Positions 36,297-45,175 are shown, counted from the first letter of the stretch. The stretch is DNA of 57,701 nucleotides from Gammaproteobacteria bacterium (GCA_021774255.1 JAJFJF010000001.1:1-57701), one strand, 5' to 3'. Made by a program: numbers and translations. Notes: generated by a model from the sequence alone, not told the origin.

Positions 36297-37325
36297 ATGA
36301 TGCAAGCACCGTTAAAACAAAAAATACTGAAAAGCTGTTTACTCATATTGGCTATATTTGCGGCTTTCCTGCTATGGCAGGGGCTAAAGTGGCAGTATTT
36401 TTTACAAAAGCCGCTCAATGTCACAGGTAAGGGCTTGGAATATACACTGCAGCCAGGTGAAACCCTGCGCAGCTTTGCAGACGAGCTCGCCGAGCAGGGC
36501 GTGCTGAGTCGGCCGCGGCTGCTACGGATTTTGGCGCGCTTGAAAGGCCTTGATACACACATACAGGCGGGGGAGTATTATTTTCCTGCGGGCACCCAGC
36601 CAGGGCAGATGTTAGAGCAGTTGGCCGATGGCAAAGTGATTCAATATAATTTCACGATCATTGAAGGTTGGACCTTTAAAGAATTACGTGAAGCATTAGC
36701 CGCACATCCTGTATTGCAGCCAACCTTAGACAAAGACATGGCGCCAAGTGACGTCATGGCCGCACTTGGCAAGGCGGGCGAACACCCCGAAGGGCGCTTT
36801 TTACCCAATACCTATTTTTTCCCGCGTGGCACAGAAGATATCAAAGTATTAGCCCGCAGCTACCAGGCGATGGAAGATTATGTTGCCGCCCGCTGGCCAC
36901 ACCGTACGCCTGATTTGCCGTATGAAACACCTTATGAAATGCTCACCATGGCCTCGATTGTCGAGCGTGAAGCCAAACTGCCCGAAGAACGCCCCAAAGT
37001 TGCGGGTGTGCTCACCAAACGTTTGCGCATTGGCATGGGCTTGCAGGCCGATGCCACGGTAATTTATGCCTTAGGGTCACACTATACCGGTGTGCTCACA
37101 CGCAGCAATTTGCAGCACAAATCACCATATAACACCTACGAATACGCCGGCCTACCGCCTACTCCTATTGCAATGCCCGGCATCGCTGCCATCGAGGCTG
37201 TCTTGCAGCCTGAAATCGGCGCGGCACTGTACTATGTTGTTGATGATCCTGACGTGGGCAGCCATGTTTTTTCAGCGACTTTACAAGAGCATAACGAAGC
37301 CGCCACCCGCTACCGAAGCCGCTAG
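36297..37325 (+). CDS. mltG: Endolytic murein transglycosylase MltG
   Basis: Inner-membrane lytic transglycosylase that sets glycan-strand length. 342 residues: N-terminal membrane helix (about 12-28, SCLLILAIFAAFLLWQGL), LysM-like part, then the catalytic domain with Glu in MASIVEREAKLPEERPKVAGV and the SPYNTYEYAGLPPTPIAMPG block. Normally followed by tmk; here 8.2 kb of accessory DNA separates them, and a diverged copy of its last ~40 codons is at 42478-42606. Confidence 0.95.
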   Translation: MMQAPLKQKILKSCLLILAIFAAFLLWQGLKWQYFLQKPLNVTGKGLEYTLQPGETLRSFADELAEQGVLSRPRLLRILARLKGLDTHIQAGEYYFPAGTQPGQMLEQLADGKVIQYNFTIIEGWTFKELREALAAHPVLQPTLDKDMAPSDVMAALGKAGEHPEGRFLPNTYFFPRGTEDIKVLARSYQAMEDYVAARWPHRTPDLPYETPYEMLTMASIVEREAKLPEERPKVAGVLTKRLRIGMGLQADATVIYALGSHYTGVLTRSNLQHKSPYNTYEYAGLPPTPIAMPGIAAIEAVLQPEIGAALYYVVDDPDVGSHVFSATLQEHNEAATRYRSR

Positions 37326-37591
37326 CGCTGCTTTACAATGAAGCCTCACACTAATTCTGCATTTTATTTAGGAAAAAATAAATTAATTTTTCAATGTAAA
37401 TCAATTGGTTAAATTTATATTGTTCGTTTTTTGAGCAATTTTACTGATAAAACATAAATTTACCTCTGAATGTTACGCTAAGTGTTTAGAAACAGGTAAA
37501 AAATACATTGATACAGGTTTTCTTGTTTTTTCTTTAAGCAACTCCATTGAGAGTGTTTTAATTTAGCCCTCTAAACAAAAACTGACTAAAG
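37326..37591. other. Leader region of the GLUG-repeat gene
   Basis: 266 AT-rich bases between mltG and the GLUG gene. Apart from the shared upstream motif at 37461-37480 and A/T runs near 37370-37400 and 37490-37560, nothing gene-like is seen. A long 5' leader of roughly 100 bases is implied if transcription starts near the motif. Confidence 0.4.
37461..37480 (+). promoter_or_regulatory. Accessory-gene upstream motif, copy 4
   Basis: TACCTCTGAATGTTACGCTA, ending 111 bases before the GLUG gene ATG. The right half ATGTTACGCTA is identical to the copies at 10480 and 42708; the left half is more divergent. Confidence 0.65.
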
Positions 37592-40500
37592 ATGGCTCTC
37601 AAGCTATCTTTTTTGCTGCTTGTTCTAGCGCTTATTGCCTGCACCTCAGCGCAGGTGCTGATTACTGATTGCGTGGAACTTCAGAATGTGAAAAATAATG
37701 TGCTAGGGAATTATGCTTTAGCGAATAACATTGACTGCTCTGCTACTGCGAGTTGGAATAATGGCACTGGCTTTGAGCCACTGGGTAATGGAACCCATGG
37801 ATTCACGGGTGTCTTTAACGGTAGTCACTATGTCATTTTGAATTTAACAATTAATCGACCGACAGCAGATGATGTGGGGTTATTTGGAAGAGTTGGCCCC
37901 AATGCGCACATTCTTAACACTAGGCTTGAAAGGGTTGATATTGTTGGGCGTTATCGTACAGGTTCATTCATAGGTACCTTGACGGCTAACGGAAATGTCG
38001 TCGAACAATGTTCGGCCGTTCTGGGTACCGTTTCTGGGCTAGACTCGATTGGAGGGTTAATCGGTGGAAGCCACAATGTCGCTACCATCTCTGAATCATT
38101 CGCTGATGTAATTGTTTCAGGTAACATTCGTGTAGGTGGATTACTAGGTCTCAATGATGGTATCAGTGGCGGAGTGAGCGAAATCAGAGACAGCTATGCC
38201 TTAGGGGATGTTTCTGGGGCACACAGTTATGTGGGTGGTCTAGTGGGTGACAACAATGCAGGAGTCATTGAACGCTGCCATGCAACGGGGAAAGTGATGG
38301 GAGGTAGCAACGCCTATGCAGGTGGATTGTGCGGTTCCTCGAGTGGAACTGTCTTACAGAGCTATGCGACAGGAGATGTTACGAGCAATGGCAACTATGT
38401 GGGTGGCTTAATTGGTAGCATCAGCAGCTTGCTTGTAGAAAATTGCTACGCACGCGGTAATGTGGCTGGTGCCAACTATGTTGGCGGACTCATCGGTTTA
38501 GTGAATGCAGGGACGGTCGCAAATTGCTACTCAACAGGTATTCCCGTGGTCACTGGAGTAGGTCCAGGAGGATTAATTGGCAACAAAGAGCCTATAGGTG
38601 TAGTGATGAGCAGTTATTGGGACACCGATACTTCGGGAGTGCTGGGAAGTGCTGCAGGGACGCCTAAAACCACTGCTGAAATGATGATGCTTAGCACTTA
38701 CATAAGCTGGGATTTCACTAACATCTGGTTGCGTTGCAAAGATTATCCTGTATTGGTTGATTTGACGCAGCGGCCAAATATAGCGTCAAGCAATCCGGTG
38801 ACTACTTGCGCCGCGTTGCAAGCGATGTGCGTGGATTTTGATTATCACCTCACTCAACATATCGACTGCTCTAACACAGCGAACTGGAATAGTGGCGCTG
38901 GCTTTGAGCCAGTGGGAGCAGAGCGCCTTCCTTTTTCTGCTCTGTTTGATGGTCAAAATCATACTATCCATAATCTGACGATTAATACTGTTAATACAGT
39001 CTATGCGGGCCTCTTTGGTCACGCAAGTGCTAGCGCAGAAATAATCAATGTTGTCTTAGAGGGTGTCAACATAACAGGCTACAAGCATGTGGGCGCCTTA
39101 ATTGGAAAAAATGAAGGACGAGTTACTCATTGCTCATCGAGTGGCAGCCTTTTAAGTTTGCCAACAGCGGGCACAGACATTGCGGGAGGCTTGGTTGGTT
39201 ATAACCTTGAAGGTGCAGTGGAGAACTGCCATTCGTCTGCTACAGTGACCGGGATAGACTTTGTAGGTGGCTTGCTTGGATGGCATGACAGTGGAAATTT
39301 AACAAACTCTTATGCCACGGGAGCAGTGATCAGCCTGGATTCTACAGACACCGTAGCAGGCGGCTTGGTTGCAGCGAATTTTGATTTTAACACTGCCCCC
39401 TCAAGCTACATCAGTGACTGTTATGCGACGGGAGAGGTAATAGGAGTCAGACGAATTGGTGGCTTGATCGGTGAAAATGCAGGCGGTATTATCGAGCGCT
39501 GCTATGCAACGGGTGCAGTGAAGAGCACTCAAAATCGGGTTGGCGGCTTAGTTGGCTATCACAACAGAGGCTCAATAACAGACGCTTACGCCACAGGTTC
39601 TATCGACGGTGTAACGGATGTGGGAGGCCTAGTTGGCCGTAATCTTGCAAGCATAACGAATTGCTACTCCACTGGCGCAGTGTCTGGCAGTGCGGGTGTA
39701 GGTGGCTTAGTAGGTTTACATTCTGGCTCAGCGAGTAACAGCTATTGGGATATCGACACCTCAGGGCAAGCGACGAGTGCTGCAGGGACAGGCAAATCCA
39801 CGGCCCAAATGTGGTGGGAAAATACTTACATGAGTTGGGATCTTGCTGACACATGGTGGGTAGGCTGTAATGCTTATCCGCAGTTGTCGGTTGTTGCCCC
39901 TTCACCTGATTTGACGCAAGTCATCTCTATCAGTGATTGTGAAGCGCTGCAGGCAATGTGCTTACACTTAAACTACCAGCTTACGCAAAATATTAATTGC
40001 TCTCTGACGGCGACCTGGAACAGCGGTGCAGGTTTTGTGCCTCTTGGCTCATCGAGTACCCCTTTTATTGGCAGCTTTGATGGGCAAGGTTATGAAATCA
40101 GTTCACTGACGATTAATCGGCCGGGAGAAAGCTATGTTGGTTTATTTGCTGCCGTGGCTGCTGAGGCGATTATTGAAGACTTCAGTTTGCCCGATGTGAT
40201 GATCGCAGGTAACCACTATGTAGGCGCTCTGGCTGGCCACAGCGAAGGCACCGTCTCCGGTATGAGTGTTCGTGGCTCCATCAGCGGCGCAGGCGATAAC
40301 GTCGGTGGCCTGCTTGGTTACAGCGGTGGTAGCGTCTCCATGAGTCATACCATGGGTACGGTGTCAGGCGGCAACGCTTGCGGCGGCCTCATTGGTCACC
40401 AAGCCGATCCGAACATGATGGATGCAACCGTCAGCACGTGCTTTTCGCGTAGTGATGTTTCTGGCGCAGCAGGCACAGGTGGCCTGATTGGCATTTTGGG

Positions 40501-42346
40501 ATCAGGTTTCATGGCTGTTAGTTACGCAACAGGTGATGTTACTAGTAACAGTGGTGAAGCAGGGGGATTGGTTGGCAAATCTAATGGCGGAGTGAGTGAT
40601 TGTTATGCAAAGGGTGCCGTTCATAGCAGTGGTTCGCTACCTCGCGTTGCGGGCCTTGTTGGTCTGAACGAAGCGAACGGTCAAGTGAACACTAGCTATT
40701 CCACCGGCGCAGTGACCAATTTTGGAGATGTGACCTTTTGGGGTGGCTTAGTAGGGGATAATGCGGGCACTGTCAGCGATAGCTTTTGGGATACCGAAAG
40801 CTCGCGGCGTTTAACCAGTAATGGTGGCGCAGGTACGCTTACATTGCCTATGCAAACAATTACGACATTTTCGGGAGCAAGCTGGGACGTACAAACAGGC
40901 ACGTTGGCAGCAACCACTTGGTGGATGCCGTCACAAGACGAACGCTCTTATCCCCGTTTGCGCGCACTGACCACACTGATTGGCAACTGCAATGATTTGC
41001 AAGCAATGGGTCAAGATTTGAATGGCCACTATGCGCTTACCGCAGACATTAGCTGCTTGGCGAGCCCGCCTGCATTTATGCCGGTTGGCTCGTTGGAGAC
41101 TCCTTTTATGGGAACCCTGGCAGGCAATGACTATATCATCAGTGAATTGATCTTGGATGATGCACCCAACAGCGACTATGTCGGTTTATTTGCTTATTTG
41201 GACGCTGCTGAAATTACAGACGTGCACCTCCAAGTATCACAAGCACTGGGTCGTGATTATGTAGGAATGCTAGCCGGGTTCAATGCTAATAGCAGGGTCT
41301 CAGGCAGCTCTTTTACTGGCACGATTCAAGGCCGTGACTACGTAGGTGGCCTACTGGGTTTTAGCGGTGCTGAAGTGATCGACTGCTGGAGCGAAGGTGA
41401 TCCGGAAACGCACCACATCACTGGCCGAGCCCGGGTCGGTGGTTTGATTGGGCAAAGCGAGGGTGTTGTGCAGCGCAGCCATGCGGTGCATAGCATTATA
41501 GCAACGGGCCAATTTGTAGGTGGCCTGATTGGTGCTGCCAGTGGAGAAGTCTCGCAAAGCTTTGCACAAGCCAAGGTGACCGGTGTTGATCATGTCGGGG
41601 GCGTGCTGGGTCGCGTGGAAGCCAGCTCACAAGTCACACAGATCTGTTTTCGTGGTGCTGTTTTTGCAGATAACACGGCAGGCGGATTGATTGGTGAAAT
41701 GCTAAGCCCACTGTCAGACACGTGTGCGCTTGGACGTATCACAGTGAATAACCACACCGTAGGTGGCCTGATTGGGCATGCGACTAATCAGGTTGTCAGA
41801 AGCTTTGCGGCGGTTGATATTGTCATGACTGACGCGCCTGCTGATGCTGGCGGGTTAATGGGTGTCAACCAAGTTGCTTTGCCGCTGAACAGTTATTGGG
41901 ACAGAGAGTTTTCGGGCCTTGTAGTGAGCGACGGTGGTGATCCAAAGACAACGAATCAAATGCATCAGCAAACCACTTTTGTGAGCTGGAGCTTTGGTGC
42001 AATTTGGCAGATTGATGAAGGTGTGGATTACCCCGAGCTGATTGCTTTGGATTTTCCGCTGCTTTCTTATATTGAAAGTTATAGCCAAAGCGAAGCTCCC
42101 CAAACGCAGTCAGCGCCGCGCTCCCAAAGCCAGCGGCAAACAGATGTGCCTGAGCCGACACCGACGGGCAAGCCTGGGCCGGGCTCACTCCTGACCACTA
42201 ATGAAAAGATTGCGATTATTGTGCCGAGCGTGGTGGCCTCATTGATTGGAGCAGCTGTAGGGCTTTACAAATGTTACTACCAGCGTAAAGAGGTACAGGA
42301 TAAGCGCAGAAGCCAGGGCCACACTGAACTGATGGCTGTTTCATAA
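37592..42346 (+). CDS. Giant GLUG-repeat surface protein with signal peptide and C-terminal membrane anchor
   Basis: 1584 residues. The N-terminus MALKLSFLLLVLALIACTSAQ is a signal peptide; LIAC is a lipobox (Cys17), though signal peptidase I cleavage after TSA is also possible. The body is four super-modules starting near residues 24, 402, 780 and 1129. Each opens with a Cys-containing DC-x-x-LQ...NI-(D/N)-C segment, a FNGxxxxIxxLTI strand set, then many GLUG motifs (YVGGLVG; CYATGxV), and closes with SYWDxDxSG...WDxxxxW-x-x-x-x-x-YP-x-L. This predicts long beta-solenoid blades. A Ser/Gln/Pro stalk (about 1495-1538) precedes a membrane helix (about 1540-1559, IAIIVPSVVASLIGAAVGLY) and a 25-residue basic tail. 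GLUG proteins are usually secreted adhesins. The type-I-membrane layout is unusual for a Gram-negative. Confidence 0.8.
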   Translation: MALKLSFLLLVLALIACTSAQVLITDCVELQNVKNNVLGNYALANNIDCSATASWNNGTGFEPLGNGTHGFTGVFNGSHYVILNLTINRPTADDVGLFGRVGPNAHILNTRLERVDIVGRYRTGSFIGTLTANGNVVEQCSAVLGTVSGLDSIGGLIGGSHNVATISESFADVIVSGNIRVGGLLGLNDGISGGVSEIRDSYALGDVSGAHSYVGGLVGDNNAGVIERCHATGKVMGGSNAYAGGLCGSSSGTVLQSYATGDVTSNGNYVGGLIGSISSLLVENCYARGNVAGANYVGGLIGLVNAGTVANCYSTGIPVVTGVGPGGLIGNKEPIGVVMSSYWDTDTSGVLGSAAGTPKTTAEMMMLSTYISWDFTNIWLRCKDYPVLVDLTQRPNIASSNPVTTCAALQAMCVDFDYHLTQHIDCSNTANWNSGAGFEPVGAERLPFSALFDGQNHTIHNLTINTVNTVYAGLFGHASASAEIINVVLEGVNITGYKHVGALIGKNEGRVTHCSSSGSLLSLPTAGTDIAGGLVGYNLEGAVENCHSSATVTGIDFVGGLLGWHDSGNLTNSYATGAVISLDSTDTVAGGLVAANFDFNTAPSSYISDCYATGEVIGVRRIGGLIGENAGGIIERCYATGAVKSTQNRVGGLVGYHNRGSITDAYATGSIDGVTDVGGLVGRNLASITNCYSTGAVSGSAGVGGLVGLHSGSASNSYWDIDTSGQATSAAGTGKSTAQMWWENTYMSWDLADTWWVGCNAYPQLSVVAPSPDLTQVISISDCEALQAMCLHLNYQLTQNINCSLTATWNSGAGFVPLGSSSTPFIGSFDGQGYEISSLTINRPGESYVGLFAAVAAEAIIEDFSLPDVMIAGNHYVGALAGHSEGTVSGMSVRGSISGAGDNVGGLLGYSGGSVSMSHTMGTVSGGNACGGLIGHQADPNMMDATVSTCFSRSDVSGAAGTGGLIGILGSGFMAVSYATGDVTSNSGEAGGLVGKSNGGVSDCYAKGAVHSSGSLPRVAGLVGLNEANGQVNTSYSTGAVTNFGDVTFWGGLVGDNAGTVSDSFWDTESSRRLTSNGGAGTLTLPMQTITTFSGASWDVQTGTLAATTWWMPSQDERSYPRLRALTTLIGNCNDLQAMGQDLNGHYALTADISCLASPPAFMPVGSLETPFMGTLAGNDYIISELILDDAPNSDYVGLFAYLDAAEITDVHLQVSQALGRDYVGMLAGFNANSRVSGSSFTGTIQGRDYVGGLLGFSGAEVIDCWSEGDPETHHITGRARVGGLIGQSEGVVQRSHAVHSIIATGQFVGGLIGAASGEVSQSFAQAKVTGVDHVGGVLGRVEASSQVTQICFRGAVFADNTAGGLIGEMLSPLSDTCALGRITVNNHTVGGLIGHATNQVVRSFAAVDIVMTDAPADAGGLMGVNQVALPLNSYWDREFSGLVVSDGGDPKTTNQMHQQTTFVSWSFGAIWQIDEGVDYPELIALDFPLLSYIESYSQSEAPQTQSAPRSQSQRQTDVPEPTPTGKPGPGSLLTTNEKIAIIVPSVVASLIGAAVGLYKCYYQRKEVQDKRRSQGHTELMAVS

Positions 42347-42402
42347 ACAGACTTTTTTTCCTTGAGTGCAACGCGCAGAAGATACCTGTTGCTGCAGTTC
42401 GA

Positions 42403-42457
42403 AATTGAATCCAAGGTAAAAAAAAAAGCCTAATTTAAGTTATTTTAATAACTTTTT
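42403..42457 (+). terminator. Accessory 3' element, copy 4
   Basis: AATTGAATCCAA (42403-42414), then A10 (42418-42427), GCC, and hairpin AAGTTAT / ATAACTT (42437-42443, 42448-42454) followed by TTT. A usable intrinsic terminator for the GLUG gene. The first 12 bases are identical to those at 45303-45314. Confidence 0.75.
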
Positions 42458-42477
42458 ATCCTGTTCACTCTCTTCCA

Positions 42478-42606
42478 ATGCTAAATGAGCCTAAAATAAG
42501 CGACGCGCTATATTATGTTGTCGATGACGTTGAGCTTGCTAGTCATGTATTTTCACCCACTCTAGAAGAGCACAACAAAGCCGTTGCCCGCTATCGAAGC
42601 CGCTAG
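42478..42606 (+). pseudogene. Relic of an mltG 3' end
   Basis: In frame from ATG 42478 this encodes 42 residues containing ALYYVVDD, ASHVFSPTLEEHNKA and the terminal RYRSR-stop. The same region of the intact MltG (37198-37325) ends ALYYVVDDPDVGSHVFSATL...RYRSR. About two thirds of residues match, while the DNA is clearly diverged. It is too short to be functional. It marks a duplicated or foreign mltG end left beside the inserted genes. Confidence 0.88.
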
Positions 42607-42613
42607 AGCGGTT

Positions 42614-42667
42614 GTTATATTTTGGGTGATTCTTATTTTAAGAGGCCTTGCGCCTCAAAAATATAAC
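42614..42667. repeat. Inverted repeat with inner hairpin
   Basis: Perfect 10-bp arms GTTATATTTT (42614-42623) and AAAATATAAC (42658-42667) enclose a second small hairpin GAGGC/GCCTC. Located just after the mltG relic, it may be the former terminator of the mltG transcript or an end of the inserted DNA. Confidence 0.5.
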
Positions 42668-42707
42668 GGCCCAATATTTGCTAGTTAACTACTGTAAATC
42701 AAAAACA

Positions 42708-42727
42708 TACATCCCTATGTTACGCTA
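42708..42727 (+). promoter_or_regulatory. Accessory-gene upstream motif, copy 5
   Basis: TACATCCCTATGTTACGCTA, the best copy, ending 78 bases before the helicase ATG. It contains TACAT-N4-ATGTTA and is flanked by AAAACA upstream and TAGATAAAG downstream. Confidence 0.75.
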
Positions 42728-42805
42728 TAGATAAAGAAAGGTTAGTTAAGAAATCAGGTTTTTTTATAGCATTTATTATTTTCTAGAGTCCATAAAACGC
42801 CCACT

Positions 42806-45175
42806 ATGTCTTGGAGGCACGGTTCGCAAAGTAATACTAACGCATCGTCAGGAACAGCAGCTTATCTTGCGATATTCAATATTCAAGCACATTCCTCTTC
42901 TCGAAGCACTCATTTTGATAGTGGCGCTTACGAATTTACACGAATTGTATTACGCTGGACTGAAGAGGATTTAAAAAAACCTTTGCCGAATGTTTGCCCA
43001 GGGCAAATCCAAGCGTGTTCCAGCACTGAGGAAGACTACTTCGATGCCTTTAAGCCTTCGATTCTCGAAGAAGCACGCGCGACTATTCAAGCAGGTATTA
43101 AAACGTGGAATGCAGGCAAAGCTATCATAGGGACCTATGAGGTTGCTTTTTTTGAAATGGCAAACTACATAGGTAATCCTGACCTGCTAGGGCTTGAGGG
43201 TGTTTTCCCTCGGGCGTTAGAGCAGGGAAAATCATGCGTCGCTGTGCTTATTCGTTTTTCCAATGAAACAATGCTTGGAATTGCTTTTGAGGAAAGAAAT
43301 AAGAAAAAAATAAAAATTAAGCTTGCCGAAGCGCCTCAAAACATTGAAGAGGAGGTGAAAGGTAAGCTCAAGGTTGTTTTTCTAGGTTCTTTGATTACTC
43401 AACAACGTATGTATGAGGTTTGTAGCCGAAAACCATCTGTGATTTTTGGAGATGAGCTATTTCAAGGAGCACTGACACCAGTGGATTTAGCACCTTCTTC
43501 TTTACCCATAAACGAGACACAATTAAATGACGTGCAACGTCAAGCAATACAAAAATTTCTGGCAGTTCCCTTGGGTCTGCATATCCTGCAGGGACCACCT
43601 GGTACCGGTAAAACGACAACGGTGGTTGCTCTGCTTTCGGAGTTGCTTAGGCAGGATAAGCGCATATTAGTATGTGCTCCTTCAAATAAAGCGGTGCAGG
43701 TATTAGCTATGCGTTTTTTAGCAAAACACCCAACAGAAAGAGTCATGCTTGTGGGGGTTGAAGATAAACTCCCAGAAGAGCTCCAACCTATCTTTTTGCA
43801 TACATGGCTAAAAAATAAAATTAAGGGATACCAGCAGCTTCGAGACTTTCTTGTTCAGTGGGGGATTGAGGCATTTGCTAACGAGCATGCTTTTGAAGAG
43901 CGTGTGACAGCTTTTGATAAGGCAAAGGAAATTCATGCTGCGAAGTTAACGGAGTTGATAAGCAGTATCAGGATATTTTTTGATAAAAAATCGGGCTGGC
44001 TGGAGAAATATCAAGACGCAGTGTTAGAATATCGAACACTTATTGCAGGCTGCAGCAAGCAAGAATGGCGCGCTATGGAGAAGGCTCCTGATAACTTTGT
44101 TCAAGCGCTTACAAAATTGAAAAACCTATTTGAGCGAAAAATATCATCATTATTGAGTTGTTCAGTTGAAGAATTAGAAAAGCATTTGTTGGATACTGCA
44201 AAAATTATTTTCAGCACTTTAAGTGTTGCTGGACGCGCTCAAATGAAAGCGATGAGCTCCATTGATATCTTGATTGTTGATGAAGCCGCGCAAGCTGTTG
44301 AGGCTGAGACCCTCATTCCTTTTTCTTGTAGGCCAAACAAATGTTTACTGATTGGCGATACTAATCAGCTGCCTGCCACGGTTCTTTCTGGGAGAGCAAA
44401 AGCTGCAAATTATGAATGGTCAATGATGTGGCGCCTTATTGAAGAGTGCAAGCAACCTTATGATATGTTAACTGTGCAGTACCGAATGCACCCAGCTATT
44501 CGCCAATGGCCATCTTTGCGTTATTACAAAAGCTTGCTAACGGATGCCCCTGAACTTTCTGCTCGCCCTCAACCTAAAGAACTATATGGTGCTATTTCGC
44601 CTTATACATTTTTTGATGTGAAAGGAAGCGAAGAGAAAATTGGTTATAGTTATGCCAATCAACAGGAAGCAACATTTATTGTTGCGCTAATAAATGGAAT
44701 TGTTCGATTAAATGATAAGGAAATAAAAAATATTGGTGTGATTGCTTTTTACGCGGCTCAAGTTGCTTTGCTTTCAAGAGAGCTTGAGGCCGCGCCGACT
44801 CAATCTGCTATAAAAGTAAGCACTGTAGATGGTTTTCAGGGTGATGAATGCGACATCATTATTATTTCTTGTGTTCGCGCAAACCAGGCAGGGGAGGTTG
44901 GTTTTCTTCAAGACTTTAGGAGGTTGAATGTTGCAATAACTAGAGCTCGGTATGCACTAATTCTGGTTGGGAATGCCGATTCCTTATCTAAAGGTTCCGC
45001 AGAGCAAGATATTATTGCAATGCTCAATGATGCACGTTCTAGGGGGTGTTTATTCCCAGAAAATAAGCTCAAGAGCTTGCTGAAACCTAAATGCCAATAT
45101 TATCGAGCAAATGAACCGAATTCTTGTCGCTTTGGTGCTCGTTGTCGATTTAAGCATGATGATGGAGAAAGCTAA
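42806..45175 (+). CDS. Sen1/UPF1-type SF1B helicase with C-terminal CCCH zinc finger
   Basis: 789 residues. The N-terminal part has DYFDAFKPSILEEARATIQ, like the stalk region of Sen1/senataxin. RecA motifs: Q-motif NDVQRQAIQKFL, Walker A GPPGTGKTTT (about 262-271), motif II VDEAAQAVEAETLIPF (about 490), motif III GDTNQLPATV, QYRMHPAI (about 558), VSTVDGFQGDECDIIIIS (about 672) and RRLNVAITRARYALILVGN (about 705-723). A helical insertion lies at about 330-450. The last 30 residues form C-x10-C-x5-C-x3-H (CQYYRANEPNSC...CRFKH), a eukaryotic RNA-binding zinc finger. Expected to unwind RNA or RNA-DNA. DNA is AT-richer than the neighbouring housekeeping genes. Possibly acquired from a eukaryote or used as an effector; both are inference. 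Confidence 0.88.
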   Translation: MSWRHGSQSNTNASSGTAAYLAIFNIQAHSSSRSTHFDSGAYEFTRIVLRWTEEDLKKPLPNVCPGQIQACSSTEEDYFDAFKPSILEEARATIQAGIKTWNAGKAIIGTYEVAFFEMANYIGNPDLLGLEGVFPRALEQGKSCVAVLIRFSNETMLGIAFEERNKKKIKIKLAEAPQNIEEEVKGKLKVVFLGSLITQQRMYEVCSRKPSVIFGDELFQGALTPVDLAPSSLPINETQLNDVQRQAIQKFLAVPLGLHILQGPPGTGKTTTVVALLSELLRQDKRILVCAPSNKAVQVLAMRFLAKHPTERVMLVGVEDKLPEELQPIFLHTWLKNKIKGYQQLRDFLVQWGIEAFANEHAFEERVTAFDKAKEIHAAKLTELISSIRIFFDKKSGWLEKYQDAVLEYRTLIAGCSKQEWRAMEKAPDNFVQALTKLKNLFERKISSLLSCSVEELEKHLLDTAKIIFSTLSVAGRAQMKAMSSIDILIVDEAAQAVEAETLIPFSCRPNKCLLIGDTNQLPATVLSGRAKAANYEWSMMWRLIEECKQPYDMLTVQYRMHPAIRQWPSLRYYKSLLTDAPELSARPQPKELYGAISPYTFFDVKGSEEKIGYSYANQQEATFIVALINGIVRLNDKEIKNIGVIAFYAAQVALLSRELEAAPTQSAIKVSTVDGFQGDECDIIIISCVRANQAGEVGFLQDFRRLNVAITRARYALILVGNADSLSKGSAEQDIIAMLNDARSRGCLFPENKLKSLLKPKCQYYRANEPNSCRFGARCRFKHDDGES

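Larger units (their letters stand above)
42347..42805. other. Spacer between GLUG and helicase genes
   Basis: 459 bases holding, in order: accessory 3' element copy 4, the mltG 3' relic, a 10-bp palindrome, upstream motif copy 5, and an AT-rich leader with ttttttatag near 42760. All are annotated separately; no other gene is seen. Confidence 0.6.

Noticed and set aside
37592..42346. CRISPR or DNA-level tandem repeat array
   Set aside because: The repeats are at protein level (GLUG motifs); the DNA copies are diverged and not separated by regular spacers.
42478..42606. A functional 42-residue gene
   Set aside because: It matches only the last residues of MltG, has no membrane or catalytic part and no ribosome site, so it is a relic.
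5276..45175. PmrA-type boxes (paired TTAATA repeats) upstream of the accessory genes, as for Legionella/Coxiella effectors
   Set aside because: I looked at each upstream region and saw no paired TTAATATT-like elements; the shared 20-bp motif is different.
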